Assembly: GCA_900542575.1 (NCBI GenBank)
Contig: UQOE01000024.1
Coordinates: 1-25,427 of the forward strand
Direction of reading: 5' to 3'
From: an uncultured Oscillospiraceae bacterium
GTDB lineage: Bacteria > Bacillota > Clostridia > Oscillospirales > Acutalibacteraceae
DNA length: 25,427 nucleotides
Shown here: piece after piece, positions 1 through 8,449 of the stretch
Layout: every line of letters starts with the position of its first letter
How positions within the stretch are numbered: position 1 is the stretch's first letter
Notes under the pieces: model-generated
What the model saw: the letters and a program-made list of their open reading frames with translations, nothing else
What the model was told of the DNA's origin: nothing
Database searches by the model: none
Program-made: the position numbers and the translations under genes

Positions 1-60
1 ACACCTTATGAAGTCTTCTATTCGAAAGTGTTGCACTTGACTTGAAAATTCGCGATACAA

Positions 61-95
61 AAAAGCCCTGCAGGCGACGTACCTACAGGGCTTTT
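61..95 (-). terminator. Intrinsic terminator of tRNA-Pro
   Basis: An inverted repeat with arms AAAAGCCCTG and CAGGGCTTTT, extended inward by further pairs around one C/A mismatch, lies four bases beyond the CCA end of the tRNA. Read on the minus strand it ends in a T-run, so it fits the end of the tRNA transcript. Its A/T tails on both sides mean it could also stop transcription entering from the left. Bases 1-60 show no gene I can support. Confidence 0.8.
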
Positions 96-98
96 CAG

Positions 99-175
<77 letters not shown>

Positions 176-191
176 CCAAAATGCGAATCAA

Positions 192-220
192 ATTATAGCA
201 ACGGCGCGGATTCTTGTCAA
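192..220 (-). promoter_or_regulatory. Consensus sigma-A promoter of tRNA-Pro
   Basis: On the minus strand there is a perfect TTGACA (plus positions 215-220), exactly 17 bases, then a perfect TATAAT (192-197). The predicted start of transcription, near 185, leaves a leader of about ten bases before the tRNA. Full consensus strength is typical of stable RNA genes. Confidence 0.9.
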
Positions 221-246
221 CTCAGCGCCGGGAAAACGGATTGCTG

Positions 247-276
247 TAGTGAAATGGCAGACAAATCATGTATAAT
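247..276 (+). promoter_or_regulatory. Probable malQ promoter
   Basis: A perfect TATAAT lies at 271-276, about 50 bases ahead of the malQ start. No good -35 box sits at 17-18 bases (TAGTGA at 247-252 is the best), so the promoter is weak or activator dependent. The malQ ribosome site AGGAG is at 313-317. Confidence 0.5.
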
Positions 277-325
277 GAAAAGGATAAGAATCGCGCGGCA
301 ATGCCGCGTTTAAGGAGAAAGCATT

Positions 326-1810
326 ATGGAAAGAAGCAGTGGAATTTTATTGCCCATCTTTTCCCTGCCCTCCAAATACGGAATCGGTACGCTCGGCAAA
401 GAGGCCTATCGGTTTGCCGATTTCCTGGAACAGGCGAGACAGAAGTACTGGCAGGTGCTGCCCCTCGGCCCGACCGGCTATGGCAACAGCCCCTATACGT
501 CGTTTTCCTCCTTTGCGGGGAACGCATATTTAATCGATCTGGACCTGTTAATCGAGGAGGGGCTGCTGGAGCAGGACTTCGTGGACTCGTTTGACTGGGG
601 CGAAGACGATGAGGTCATTGACTACGGGAAGATCGAGCGGAATCGCCGGAAAGTGCTCCGCCGGGCCTACGAGAACGGGTTCGAAGAACGGCGCAGCCAG
701 GTAGAGGCCTTTGCCGGTGAGAACCCATGGGCAGAATCTTATGCCATGTTCCGCGCGCTGCGGGACCGTTTTGACGGCGCCCTCTGGATCAACTGGGAGG
801 AGCCCATCCGCCTCCGGGAAAAGAGCGCTATGGAGCTCTACCGCAGCGAACTGCAGGATGACATCAACGCCTATCTGTTTACGCAGTACCTGTTCGCCGA
901 GCAGTGGGACCGGTTCCGCGACTACGTCCACTCCTGCGGCATCAAAATCATCGGCGACCTGCCCATCTACGTCTCCATGGACTCTGCAGATACCTGGTGG
1001 GAGCCGCAGTTCTTCCAGCTGGATCGGGAAAATATTCCTACCTGCGTGGCAGGCGTTCCGCCGGACTATTTTGCCAAGGACGGCCAGCTCTGGGGCAACC
1101 CGCTCTACAACTGGGACGCTATGAAGCAGGACGGATACGGCTGGTGGATCCGCCGGGTTGAGGGCGCATCCAGGCGCTATGATGTCATCCGAATTGACCA
1201 TTTCCGCGCATTTGCCTCCTATTGGGCCGTGCCCTTTGGCGAGACCACCGCGAAAAACGGACAGTGGCGGGAAGGCCCGGGCATGGACCTCGTCAAGGTT
1301 CTCCGGGACTGGTTCTACAATGACGACTTCATTGCCGAAGATCTTGGCGAGCTGACGCCGGATGTCTATCAGCTGGTGCAGGATTCCGGATTCCCCGGCA
1401 TGAATGTCCTGGAATTCGCTTTCTCGCCGGATGCGCAGTCCAAATATCTGCCGCATTACAACGACCCGAATTCAGTCTGCTACGTCGGCACCCATGATAA
1501 CAACACCGCCATCGGCTGGCTCGAGGACCCGGATGTGGACGGCGCCAACAAGGCGTTTGCCGCAAAATACCTTGGCCTGAACAGCGAGGAGACCCGCAGC
1601 ATCGGCATGATCCGCGGCGGCATGATCTCGCCGTCCCGCCTTTTTGTCGCGCAGATGCAGGACTGGCTCGGCCTCGACGGAAGAGCCCGAATCAATATCC
1701 CGGGGACGGCAACCGGGAACTGGCGCTGGCGCATGAAAGAGGGCGCCGACAGCGATTCACTGGCGAAAACCATCGCCGAATACACCAGAATGTTCGGGAG
1801 AGACCACTAA
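326..1810 (+). CDS. malQ: 4-alpha-glucanotransferase (amylomaltase, GH77)
   Basis: The 494-residue protein is a cytoplasmic disproportionating enzyme. It transfers maltosyl or longer glucan segments between maltodextrins and releases glucose, and so serves maltodextrin or glycogen use. The N-terminus has the GH77 signature SSGILLPIFSLPS followed by YGIGTLG. The three catalytic acids are visible: nucleophile D291 in RIDHFRAF, acid/base E338 in IAEDLG, and D391 in GTHDNN. Spacing and length match bacterial amylomaltases of about 500 residues. The start is set by AGGAG eight bases upstream. It is transcribed alone, with no glycogen or maltose genes beside it, and ppdK downstream has its own promoter. 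Nothing is broken or missing. Confidence 0.96.
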   Translation: MERSSGILLPIFSLPSKYGIGTLGKEAYRFADFLEQARQKYWQVLPLGPTGYGNSPYTSFSSFAGNAYLIDLDLLIEEGLLEQDFVDSFDWGEDDEVIDYGKIERNRRKVLRRAYENGFEERRSQVEAFAGENPWAESYAMFRALRDRFDGALWINWEEPIRLREKSAMELYRSELQDDINAYLFTQYLFAEQWDRFRDYVHSCGIKIIGDLPIYVSMDSADTWWEPQFFQLDRENIPTCVAGVPPDYFAKDGQLWGNPLYNWDAMKQDGYGWWIRRVEGASRRYDVIRIDHFRAFASYWAVPFGETTAKNGQWREGPGMDLVKVLRDWFYNDDFIAEDLGELTPDVYQLVQDSGFPGMNVLEFAFSPDAQSKYLPHYNDPNSVCYVGTHDNNTAIGWLEDPDVDGANKAFAAKYLGLNSEETRSIGMIRGGMISPSRLFVAQMQDWLGLDGRARINIPGTATGNWRWRMKEGADSDSLAKTIAEYTRMFGRDH

Positions 1811-1820
1811 TTTGCACAGA

Positions 1821-1874
1821 TTTAACCCGTTGCGAATAGTTTTCGTTGCGGGTTTAATTGGAATGTGTTAAAAT
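1821..1874 (+). promoter_or_regulatory. ppdK promoter overlapping an inverted repeat
   Basis: TTGCGG (1846-1851), 17 bases, then TAAAAT (1869-1874) with an upstream TG, forms an extended -10 promoter. An interrupted inverted repeat (AACCCG at 1824-1829 with CGGGTT at 1849-1854, and inner CGAA/TTCG) covers the -35 box. It lacks a T-run and so is a poor malQ terminator; it could be an operator. The ppdK ribosome site GGAGG is at 1916-1920. Confidence 0.65.
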
Positions 1875-1929
1875 AGCGCCGTAAAAATTGAAAGAACATA
1901 AACCCTTTTATTAGCGGAGGTAAAGCTTT

Positions 1930-4578
1930 ATGGCAAAGAAATACGTTTATCTTTTCAAAGAAGGTAACGCAAACATGCGCGAGCTCCTCGGCGGTAAGGG
2001 TGCAAACCTCGCTGAGATGACCAACCTTGGTCTTCCGGTTCCGAGAGGTTTTACCATCACCACCGAAGCCTGCACGGCATACTACGATGACGGCAGAAAG
2101 ATCAACGACGACATCCTCGCCGAAATCTCCGAGTACGTCACCAAACTCGAAGAGCAGACCGGCAAAAAGTTCGGCGACAAAGAGAATCCTCTTCTTGTTT
2201 CTGTCCGTTCCGGTGCACGTGCTTCCATGCCTGGCATGATGGACACCATCCTCAACCTTGGTCTGAACGAAGAGGTTGTCGACGCCATCATCAAAAAGAC
2301 CGGCAATGAGAGATGGGCTCGTGACTGCTACAGACGTTTCATTCAGATGTATTCTGATGTTGCAATGGGCGTCGATAAAGCTTATTTCGAGAGACTCATC
2401 GACAAGAAGAAAGAGGAGCGCGGCGTAAAGCAGGACGTTGAGCTTACCGCTGACGACCTCAAAGATCTCGCAGAGCAGTTCAAGGCTGTCTATAAGAAGG
2501 AAAAGGGCGAGGACTTCCCGACCGACCCGAGAGAGCAGCTGGTCGGCGCCATTGAGGCTGTATTCCGTTCCTGGGACAACCCGCGTGCCAACGTTTACCG
2601 CCGCGACAACGACATCCCGTATTCCTGGGGTACCGCTGTTAACGTACAGGAAATGGTATTCGGCAACTGGTCTGACAACTCCGGTTCCGGCGTTGCATTC
2701 ACCCGTGACCCGTCCACCGGTGACAACCACTTCTACGCTGAGGTTCTCATGAACGCACAGGGCGAGGACGTCGTATCCGGTGCCCGCACCCCGATGAAAA
2801 TTGAGGAAATCAAGAAGACTCTTCCGGAAATCTACGATGAGCTCCTTGAAATTGCACATAAACTCGAAGATCATTATCAGGACATGCAGGACATGGAGTT
2901 CACCATCGAAGACGGCAAACTCTTCATGCTCCAGTGCCGCAATGGTAAACGTACTGCCCGCGCTGCTATTAAGATTGCAGTTGACATGGTCAATGAGGGC
3001 AAGACCACCAAAGAGAAAGCTCTTCTCGGCATTGACCCGAGAAACCTCGACACCCTTCTCCACGGCTCCTTCGACCCGGCTGCTCTGAAGCAGGCTGAGG
3101 CTGACGGCCGTCTTATCGGCAAAGGCCTCCCGGCTGCACCGGGCGCTGCCTGCGGTAAGATCGTCTTCACCGCTGAGGAGTCCAAAGAGTGGAACGCAAG
3201 AGGCGAGAAAGTCGTTCTCGTCCGCCGCGAGACCTCTCCGGAGGACATCGAGGGTATGAAGTCCGCACAGGGAATCCTGACCGCCCGCGGCGGCATGACC
3301 TCTCACGCTGCTGTTGTTGCACGTGGTATGGGTTCCTGCTGCGTAGCCGGCTGCTCCGAAATCGTCATGGACGAGGACAACAAGCAGTTCCAGCTCGGCG
3401 GTAAGACCTTCAAAGAGGGCGACATCATCTCCTTCGACGGCAACACCGGTAAAATTTATGAGGGTTCTCTTCCCATCAAGGAAGGCTCCATCACCGATAA
3501 AGACTTTGCCACCATCATGGAGTGGGCTGACGAGGCTCGCGCACTTGAGGTCCGCACCAATGCTGATACTCCGACCGACGCTCAGAAGGCCGTTGAGCTT
3601 GGCGCAGAGGGCATCGGCCTTTGCCGTACCGAGCATATGTTCTTCGCCGGCGACCGTATCGACGCCTTCCGTGAGATGATTTGCTCTGACACCGTTGAAG
3701 AGCGCGTTGCCGCTCTCGACAAGATTGAGCCCATCCAGCAGGGCGACTTCGAGGCTCTCTTCACCGCTCTCGAGGGCAAACCGGTTACCATCCGCTTCCT
3801 GGACCCGCCGCTCCATGAGTTCGTTCCGACTGAGGAAGAGGACATCAAGAAGCTGGCTGACGCCAAGGGCAAGACCGTTGAGCAGATTAAGGCTATCATC
3901 GAAGGCCTTAAGGAGTTCAACCCGATGATGGGTCACCGTGGCTGCCGCCTGACTGTAACCTATCCGGAAATTGCCGTTATGCAGACCACCGCTGTCATCC
4001 GTGCAGCTATCAACGTCAGCAAGGCTCATCCGGACTGGAACATCGTTCCGGAAATCATGATCCCGCTGGTCGGCGAGGACAAAGAGCTCAAGTATGTTAA
4101 GAAGACCGTCGTTGAGACTGCGGACAAGGAAATTGCCGCTGCCGGCGTAGATCTTCAGTACAAAGTCGGTACCATGATCGAAATCCCGCGTGCCGCTCTG
4201 ACTGCAGACAAGATCGCCAAAGACGCTGACTTCTTCTGCTTCGGCACTAACGACCTTACCCAGATGACCTTCGGCTTCTCACGTGACGATGCCGGTAAGT
4301 TCCTTGATGCTTACTACGATGCCAAGATCCTTGAGTCCGATCCGTTCAGCAGACTGGACCAGGAGGGTGTCGGCAAACTTATGAAGATGGCTCTCGAGCT
4401 CGGCAAACCGGTCAACCCGAACCTCCACTGCGGTATCTGCGGTGAGCACGGCGGCGACCCGACTTCCGTTGAATTCTGCCATGACATCGGACTTGACTAT
4501 GTCTCCTGCTCTCCGTTCCGTGTTCCGATCGCCCGCCTTGCAGCTGCACAGGCTAACCTGAAGAACCCGAGAAAGTAA
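1930..4578 (+). CDS. ppdK: Pyruvate, phosphate dikinase
   Basis: The 882-residue enzyme reversibly converts ATP, phosphate and pyruvate to AMP, pyrophosphate and PEP. In anaerobes it often works glycolytically with pyrophosphate, or makes PEP for gluconeogenesis. Domains in order: the ATP-grasp nucleotide-binding region (about 1-340), the swivelling phosphohistidine domain with H459 in GGMTSHAAVVARGMG, and the C-terminal PEP/pyruvate TIM barrel from about 535. The barrel carries GLCRTEHMFF and the catalytic C837 in CGICGEHGGDP. Length is close to the 874 residues of the Clostridium symbiosum enzyme. GGAGG lies nine bases before the ATG. Codon use is strongly biased, suggesting high expression. 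No regulatory kinase/phosphatase gene is adjacent. Confidence 0.98.
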   Translation: MAKKYVYLFKEGNANMRELLGGKGANLAEMTNLGLPVPRGFTITTEACTAYYDDGRKINDDILAEISEYVTKLEEQTGKKFGDKENPLLVSVRSGARASMPGMMDTILNLGLNEEVVDAIIKKTGNERWARDCYRRFIQMYSDVAMGVDKAYFERLIDKKKEERGVKQDVELTADDLKDLAEQFKAVYKKEKGEDFPTDPREQLVGAIEAVFRSWDNPRANVYRRDNDIPYSWGTAVNVQEMVFGNWSDNSGSGVAFTRDPSTGDNHFYAEVLMNAQGEDVVSGARTPMKIEEIKKTLPEIYDELLEIAHKLEDHYQDMQDMEFTIEDGKLFMLQCRNGKRTARAAIKIAVDMVNEGKTTKEKALLGIDPRNLDTLLHGSFDPAALKQAEADGRLIGKGLPAAPGAACGKIVFTAEESKEWNARGEKVVLVRRETSPEDIEGMKSAQGILTARGGMTSHAAVVARGMGSCCVAGCSEIVMDEDNKQFQLGGKTFKEGDIISFDGNTGKIYEGSLPIKEGSITDKDFATIMEWADEARALEVRTNADTPTDAQKAVELGAEGIGLCRTEHMFFAGDRIDAFREMICSDTVEERVAALDKIEPIQQGDFEALFTALEGKPVTIRFLDPPLHEFVPTEEEDIKKLADAKGKTVEQIKAIIEGLKEFNPMMGHRGCRLTVTYPEIAVMQTTAVIRAAINVSKAHPDWNIVPEIMIPLVGEDKELKYVKKTVVETADKEIAAAGVDLQYKVGTMIEIPRAALTADKIAKDADFFCFGTNDLTQMTFGFSRDDAGKFLDAYYDAKILESDPFSRLDQEGVGKLMKMALELGKPVNPNLHCGICGEHGGDPTSVEFCHDIGLDYVSCSPFRVPIARLAAAQANLKNPRK

Positions 4579-4606
4579 GAGAAACGGTTGTTCAAATAAC
4601 AAACTG

Positions 4607-4644
4607 AAAAAGGGACGTACCGCTTGCGGTACGTCCCTTTTTTT
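4607..4644 (+). terminator. ppdK terminator
   Basis: A 16-bp perfect stem (AAAAAGGGACGTACCG with CGGTACGTCCCTTTTT) closes a four-base loop and runs into a T7 tract. This is a strong rho-independent terminator 29 bases after the ppdK stop codon. Confidence 0.95.
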
Positions 4645-4833
4645 GCGTGACAGAACTGTCTGCGGCGTTATTCGACAAACAATTCTTTTTCGCAATCGGC
4701 GCATTTTTTCAATAAATAGTAGATGTATTAACAAACTATACAAGATGTTGAAAAATGGCGCAGAATAGCGTTTTTTCTGCCAAAAAAATTGTGTTGAATC
4801 CATAAAATTACATGGTGCATCCCGCCGGGAGTG

Positions 4834-4842
4834 TGTTATAAT
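4834..4842 (+). promoter_or_regulatory. Extended -10 promoter for the redox operon
   Basis: TGTTATAAT gives a perfect TATAAT at 4837-4842 with the TG dinucleotide of an extended -10 element. No clear -35 sits at the right distance. It is the only good promoter in the A+T-rich gap between the ppdK terminator and the next gene. Bases 4645-4830 hold no gene I can recognise. Confidence 0.7.
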
Positions 4843-4848
4843 CATATC

Positions 4849-5019
4849 GACTTATGGGTTATGAATATGCGGTGTTTTATTTTTGAGCCAGTTTGGTGAA
4901 CCATCGAACGGGTAAAAAAGTAAGGCGTCCGCAGAATTGTGCTATGTAAAAAGGCCGTCATGCCCATGTTCAATCAGGGGCCTGACGGCCTCAATGTATT
5001 GCCTTTAGGGGAGGATATT
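4849..5019 (+). other. Long structured 5' leader
   Basis: About 170 untranslated bases separate the promoter from the start codon. A 14-bp stem with one mismatch (4952-4965 with 4978-4991; core AGGCCGTCA/TGACGGCCT) encloses a 12-base loop and ends 28 bases before the start codon. No T-run follows it. The CCTC at its right foot (4989-4992) could alternatively pair with the GAGG of the ribosome site (5011-5014), so translational control is possible. I do not recognise a named riboswitch class. An upstream in-frame ATG at 4939 has no ribosome site and lies under this structure. Confidence 0.5.
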
Positions 5020-5439
5020 ATGGTAACACAACTGAAGAACGTCATTATCGTTGACGGTACTGGCTGGGAGCCCTATTGGGGCGACGTCCTTATCGAAGAC
5101 GGTAAAATCAAGGACATCATCAGCGGAGAGAATATCGTCATTGCTGAGGAGAAGAACTTTGACAAAATCCTGAACTTCAAAGTTGGCGAGTTCCCGAATG
5201 CATGGCTCGTTCCGGCATTTGAAGATGGCATGACGAAGGAGAAGTTCCAGAAGGAACTCGACGAAATCAAGTCCGACATGGCTTCCGGCATGAAAATTCA
5301 GAAGTCCATCCGCAAAATGACCGGCTTCGGCGTAGGTCAGCGTGAGTATCTCGTCAAAGGCATGGCTGCCAATATCATGGTCATTGACAAAAAGACAAAA
5401 GAAATGCTCGCCGCTTTCGCAGACGGCAAGGAGCTGTAA
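5020..5439 (+). CDS. Amidohydrolase-like protein lacking the catalytic barrel
   Basis: This 139-residue protein starts at the ATG preceded by GGGGAGG (5008-5014). Residues 4-32 (KNVIIVDGTG, then GDVLIEDGKI) match the N-terminal beta-sandwich strands of amidohydrolases and N-acyl-amino-acid deacylases. Residues 64-72 (VPAFEDGMT) sit where the family has the PGFIDxHxH metal motif, but both metal histidines are absent. Residues 105-139 (YLVKGMAANIMVID ... AFADGKEL) match the C-terminal strands that normally follow the TIM barrel. Only about 30 helical, charged residues lie between. The hydrolytic barrel of some 250-300 residues is therefore missing, and the protein should not be a hydrolase. It precedes the Fe-S flavoenzyme by 40 bases and is probably cotranscribed, so a subunit or scaffold role is possible. 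Its real function is unknown. Confidence 0.75.
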   Translation: MVTQLKNVIIVDGTGWEPYWGDVLIEDGKIKDIISGENIVIAEEKNFDKILNFKVGEFPNAWLVPAFEDGMTKEKFQKELDEIKSDMASGMKIQKSIRKMTGFGVGQREYLVKGMAANIMVIDKKTKEMLAAFADGKEL

Positions 5440-5479
5440 ATTACATAACTGCCAGAATTTGTTTATGGGGTGAAATTTT

Positions 5480-8305
5480 ATGGCAAAGAAGAAATATACC
5501 TATACGCCGGAAGAGGCCATTATCGGTCGTACCGACAAATACGGCACGGATAAGCCGAATAAATATATCCTGAAATTCGCCAAGATGAACTCGGACCGTA
5601 TGCTTCAGAAGATTGACGGCCATGAGTCCGACTACACCGGTATCGCTGCATTAACCACCGAAGAGCAGGCTAAGATCATGCTCAAGATGAAACAGCGCAA
5701 ACCGAAGACTCTGGACGAAATTGCCAAGCTCTGCGGCGCTACGACTCCGGAAGAGAAACTTCATCTGGAAGACACTCTGGAGGAAATGGCTTTCAACGGC
5801 TATGTTGAGTTCAACCATGAGAATCCGGACGGTAAGAAACGCTACGAGGTTAAGACCTTCGTTCCCGGCATGGCAGAAATGCTGAATGAGCATTCTGAGT
5901 GGTTTGAGGATCATCCGGAGCTGGTCGAGTGGTTCGACATGGCTACCTACCTCCCGTTCCAGGGCTTTGGCCCCATGGGTCTGACCCAGATGATTCCGGA
6001 AGGCGGCGCCGGTACCGGCATGCACGTTATCCCGGTTGAGAAAGCTATTGAGTCTGAGAACAAGTCTGTAGACGTTGAGCACCTGTCTTACTGGATCGAC
6101 AAATACAACAAGTTCTCCGTAGGTCCCTGCACCTGCCGTATGGAGCGCCATCAGCGCGGCGTTGGATGTACCGACGACCCGAACCACTGGTGCATCGGCG
6201 TCGGCGACTTCGCAGATTACTGCGTACAGACCAAGAAACCCGGCCATTATATTGACAAAGAAGAAGTTTACCGCATCCTCGCAAAAGCAGAGGACCTCGG
6301 CTTCGTTCATCAGATTACGAACATCGACGGCGAGAACAAAATCTTCGCCATCTGCAACTGCGACCACAAGATCTGCAATGGTATCCGTACCTCTCAGCTC
6401 TTCAATACGCCGAACATGTCTGCTTCCGCTTACCGCGCACATGTTGACCCGAACAACTGCGTCGCCTGCGGCCGCTGCGTTCAGTACTGCCCGACCGGTG
6501 CTGTCAAACTCGGCCAGAAGCTGAAACTCAAAGACGGTTCCGACCAGAGCTACAAGTTCATGGATGATCCGGCAGAGCATGTATGGCTCAAAGATCGTTG
6601 GGACCCGAACTTCCTCGACAACGAGCGCGACGAGTCCTGGGAAACCGGTACCGCTCCCTGTAAGACGGCCTGTCCGGCACACATCGCCATTCAGGGCTAT
6701 CTGCAGATGGCAAAAGAGGGCCGTTACGACGACGCTCTCCGCCTCATCAAGAGAGAGAACCCGTTCCCGGCAGTCTGCGGCCGTATCTGCAACCGCAAGT
6801 GCGAAGAAGCCTGCACCCGCGGCACCATTGACCAGCCTGTCTCCATCGACGAGGTTAAGAAATACATCGCTCAGCGTGATCTCTTCGAAGAGACCCGCAT
6901 GATTCCGAACATCGAAATCGAGTCCAACCAGCTGGAAAGATGGGACGAGAAAGTTGCCATCATCGGCGCTGGCCCTGCCGGTCTTTCCTGCGCCAACTAT
7001 CTCGCAACTCTCGGCTACAAGCCGACCGTCTTCGAGAAGCATGAGAAGCCCGGCGGCATGATGGTCTACGGCATTCCTTCCTACAAACTGCAGAAGGATG
7101 TTGTTGACGCAGAAATCGACGTTATGCGTCAGCTCGGCGTTGAGATTAAATGCGGCGTTGAAGTCGGTAAGGACATCACCATCCAGCAGCTCCGTGACCA
7201 GGGCTACAAGGCATTCTACATTGCCATTGGCTGCCAGGGTTCCCGCAAGGCCGGTGTCCCGAACGACGACGCTGAGGGCATCATCTCCGCAGTTGACCAT
7301 CTTGCAAAAGTCAACGGCTCCGAGGACTACAAGGTTCCGAAGAAAGTCATCGTTGTCGGCGGCGGTAACGTTGCAGTAGACGCAGCCCGTACTTCTGCCC
7401 GTCTCGGCGGCGAAGAAGTCTCCATGTACTGCCTTGAGCAACGCGACGAAATGCCTGCTTCTGACGAAGAGGTTGAGGAGACCCTCGCTGAGAACATCAG
7501 CATCAACAACGGCTGGGGCCCGAAGGAGTTCCTGACCGACGACAAGGGCCATGTCAATGGCGTTGTCTTCAAGAAGTGCACCCAGGTCAAGAACGCCGAA
7601 GGCCGCTTTGACCCGAAATATGACGAGAACGACACCATCACGGTTGAGGCAGACTATGTCGTAACCTCCATCGGTCAGTGCATCGACTGGGGCGGACTCC
7701 TCGACGGCGAGAAGATGGAATATGTACACGGCAACTATCCGAAGGCAGACAAGTTCACCTATCAGACGGCTACCGAGGACATCTTCGTCGGCGGCGACGT
7801 TTACCACGGCCCGTCCTTCGTCATCAACGCTATCGGTGAAGGCCATGAGGCTGCTGAGTCCATCCACCGCTTTGTCCGTCCGACCTGCGACTCCCTGACG
7901 CTCGCCCGTCCGCACAGACATTTCGTTGAACTCGACAAGAACAACATCTCTGTTGACTCTTACGACACCTCTAAGAGACAGCTTCCGGAGCTTGTCACCG
8001 ACGTTGACCGCGCTAAGACCTTCGACGAGTACAAGAAGTGCTTCACCGAAGAGCAGGTTAAGATCGAGACTTCCCGCTGCCTGAGCTGCGGTGCTTCGGT
8101 TGTCGACGAGGTAAGATGCATCGGCTGCGGCGTCTGCACCACCAAGTGCGAATTCGACGCCATCCATCTCCGCCGCACGCATCCGCACGGCGCAGATATG
8201 TATCGCGCTGAGGACCGTATGGTTCAGCTTGCCAAGTACATTCCGAAACGTGTCGGCAAGATCATTGCCCGTCCTATCAAAGAGGCTATTAAAGGCAACA
8301 AATAA
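5480..8305 (+). CDS. Multidomain Fe-S/FAD/NAD(P) oxidoreductase (GltD/NfnB-like core)
   Basis: The 941-residue cytoplasmic flavoenzyme starts seven bases after GGGGTGA. Residues 60-130 resemble a winged helix. Residues 212-300 form a cysteine-rich segment (GPCTCR, C230, C238, C248, then ICNCDHKIC). A ferredoxin motif follows (C327, C330, C333, C337). Residues 390-800 are the GltD-type module: a cysteine-rich helical start (C394, C398, C433, C437, C441, C445), FAD-binding GAGPAG (496-501), pyridine-nucleotide site VVGGGNVAVDAA (625-636) and the second FAD motif DIFVGGDV (767-774). The C-terminus has more Fe-S cysteines (C867, C870, C880, C883, C886, C890). The core predicts electron transfer between NAD(P)H and Fe-S carriers. 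The partner and substrate cannot be read from sequence; no glutamate synthase large subunit, hydrogenase or dehydrogenase lies nearby. Codon bias suggests high expression. Confidence 0.85.
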   Translation: MAKKKYTYTPEEAIIGRTDKYGTDKPNKYILKFAKMNSDRMLQKIDGHESDYTGIAALTTEEQAKIMLKMKQRKPKTLDEIAKLCGATTPEEKLHLEDTLEEMAFNGYVEFNHENPDGKKRYEVKTFVPGMAEMLNEHSEWFEDHPELVEWFDMATYLPFQGFGPMGLTQMIPEGGAGTGMHVIPVEKAIESENKSVDVEHLSYWIDKYNKFSVGPCTCRMERHQRGVGCTDDPNHWCIGVGDFADYCVQTKKPGHYIDKEEVYRILAKAEDLGFVHQITNIDGENKIFAICNCDHKICNGIRTSQLFNTPNMSASAYRAHVDPNNCVACGRCVQYCPTGAVKLGQKLKLKDGSDQSYKFMDDPAEHVWLKDRWDPNFLDNERDESWETGTAPCKTACPAHIAIQGYLQMAKEGRYDDALRLIKRENPFPAVCGRICNRKCEEACTRGTIDQPVSIDEVKKYIAQRDLFEETRMIPNIEIESNQLERWDEKVAIIGAGPAGLSCANYLATLGYKPTVFEKHEKPGGMMVYGIPSYKLQKDVVDAEIDVMRQLGVEIKCGVEVGKDITIQQLRDQGYKAFYIAIGCQGSRKAGVPNDDAEGIISAVDHLAKVNGSEDYKVPKKVIVVGGGNVAVDAARTSARLGGEEVSMYCLEQRDEMPASDEEVEETLAENISINNGWGPKEFLTDDKGHVNGVVFKKCTQVKNAEGRFDPKYDENDTITVEADYVVTSIGQCIDWGGLLDGEKMEYVHGNYPKADKFTYQTATEDIFVGGDVYHGPSFVINAIGEGHEAAESIHRFVRPTCDSLTLARPHRHFVELDKNNISVDSYDTSKRQLPELVTDVDRAKTFDEYKKCFTEEQVKIETSRCLSCGASVVDEVRCIGCGVCTTKCEFDAIHLRRTHPHGADMYRAEDRMVQLAKYIPKRVGKIIARPIKEAIKGNK

Positions 8306-8333
8306 TCGGAATTCGGTTTGAATCCAAAGAGAG

Positions 8334-8363
8334 AGGACCTGCCGGAAGCGGCAGGTCCTTTTT
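8334..8363 (+). terminator. Terminator of the flavoenzyme operon
   Basis: A perfect 11-bp stem AGGACCTGCCG/CGGCAGGTCCT with a GAAG loop is followed by TTTTT. It separates the flavoenzyme transcript from hypA. Confidence 0.95.
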
Positions 8364-8387
8364 GCTCAGACCAGACGATTTTACTGC

Positions 8388-8416
8388 TTGTGTATCGTGC
8401 TTTCCTATGCTACGAT
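8388..8416 (+). promoter_or_regulatory. hypA promoter
   Basis: TTGTGT (8388-8393), 17 bases, then TACGAT (8411-8416) preceded by TGC makes an extended -10 promoter. It gives hypA its own transcript 34 bases before the start codon, with ribosome site GGGAG at 8436-8440. Confidence 0.65.
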
Positions 8417-8449
8417 GACAATTAGAAACTATTTTGGGAGCACACGATT

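Noticed and set aside
1822..4029. Long open frame antisense to ppdK
   Set aside because: Codon-bias shadow of ppdK; it has no family motif and no start signal.
4939..5019. N-terminal extension of the amidohydrolase-like protein from ATG 4939
   Set aside because: No ribosome site precedes it, it overlaps a 14-bp stem, and the internal ATG at 5020 has GGGGAGG at ideal distance and begins where family similarity begins.
5651..8188. Very long open frame antisense to the Fe-S flavoenzyme (about 845 codons)
   Set aside because: It mirrors a highly codon-biased gene on the other strand. The translation has no recognisable domain or ribosome site, while the plus-strand product has clear motifs.
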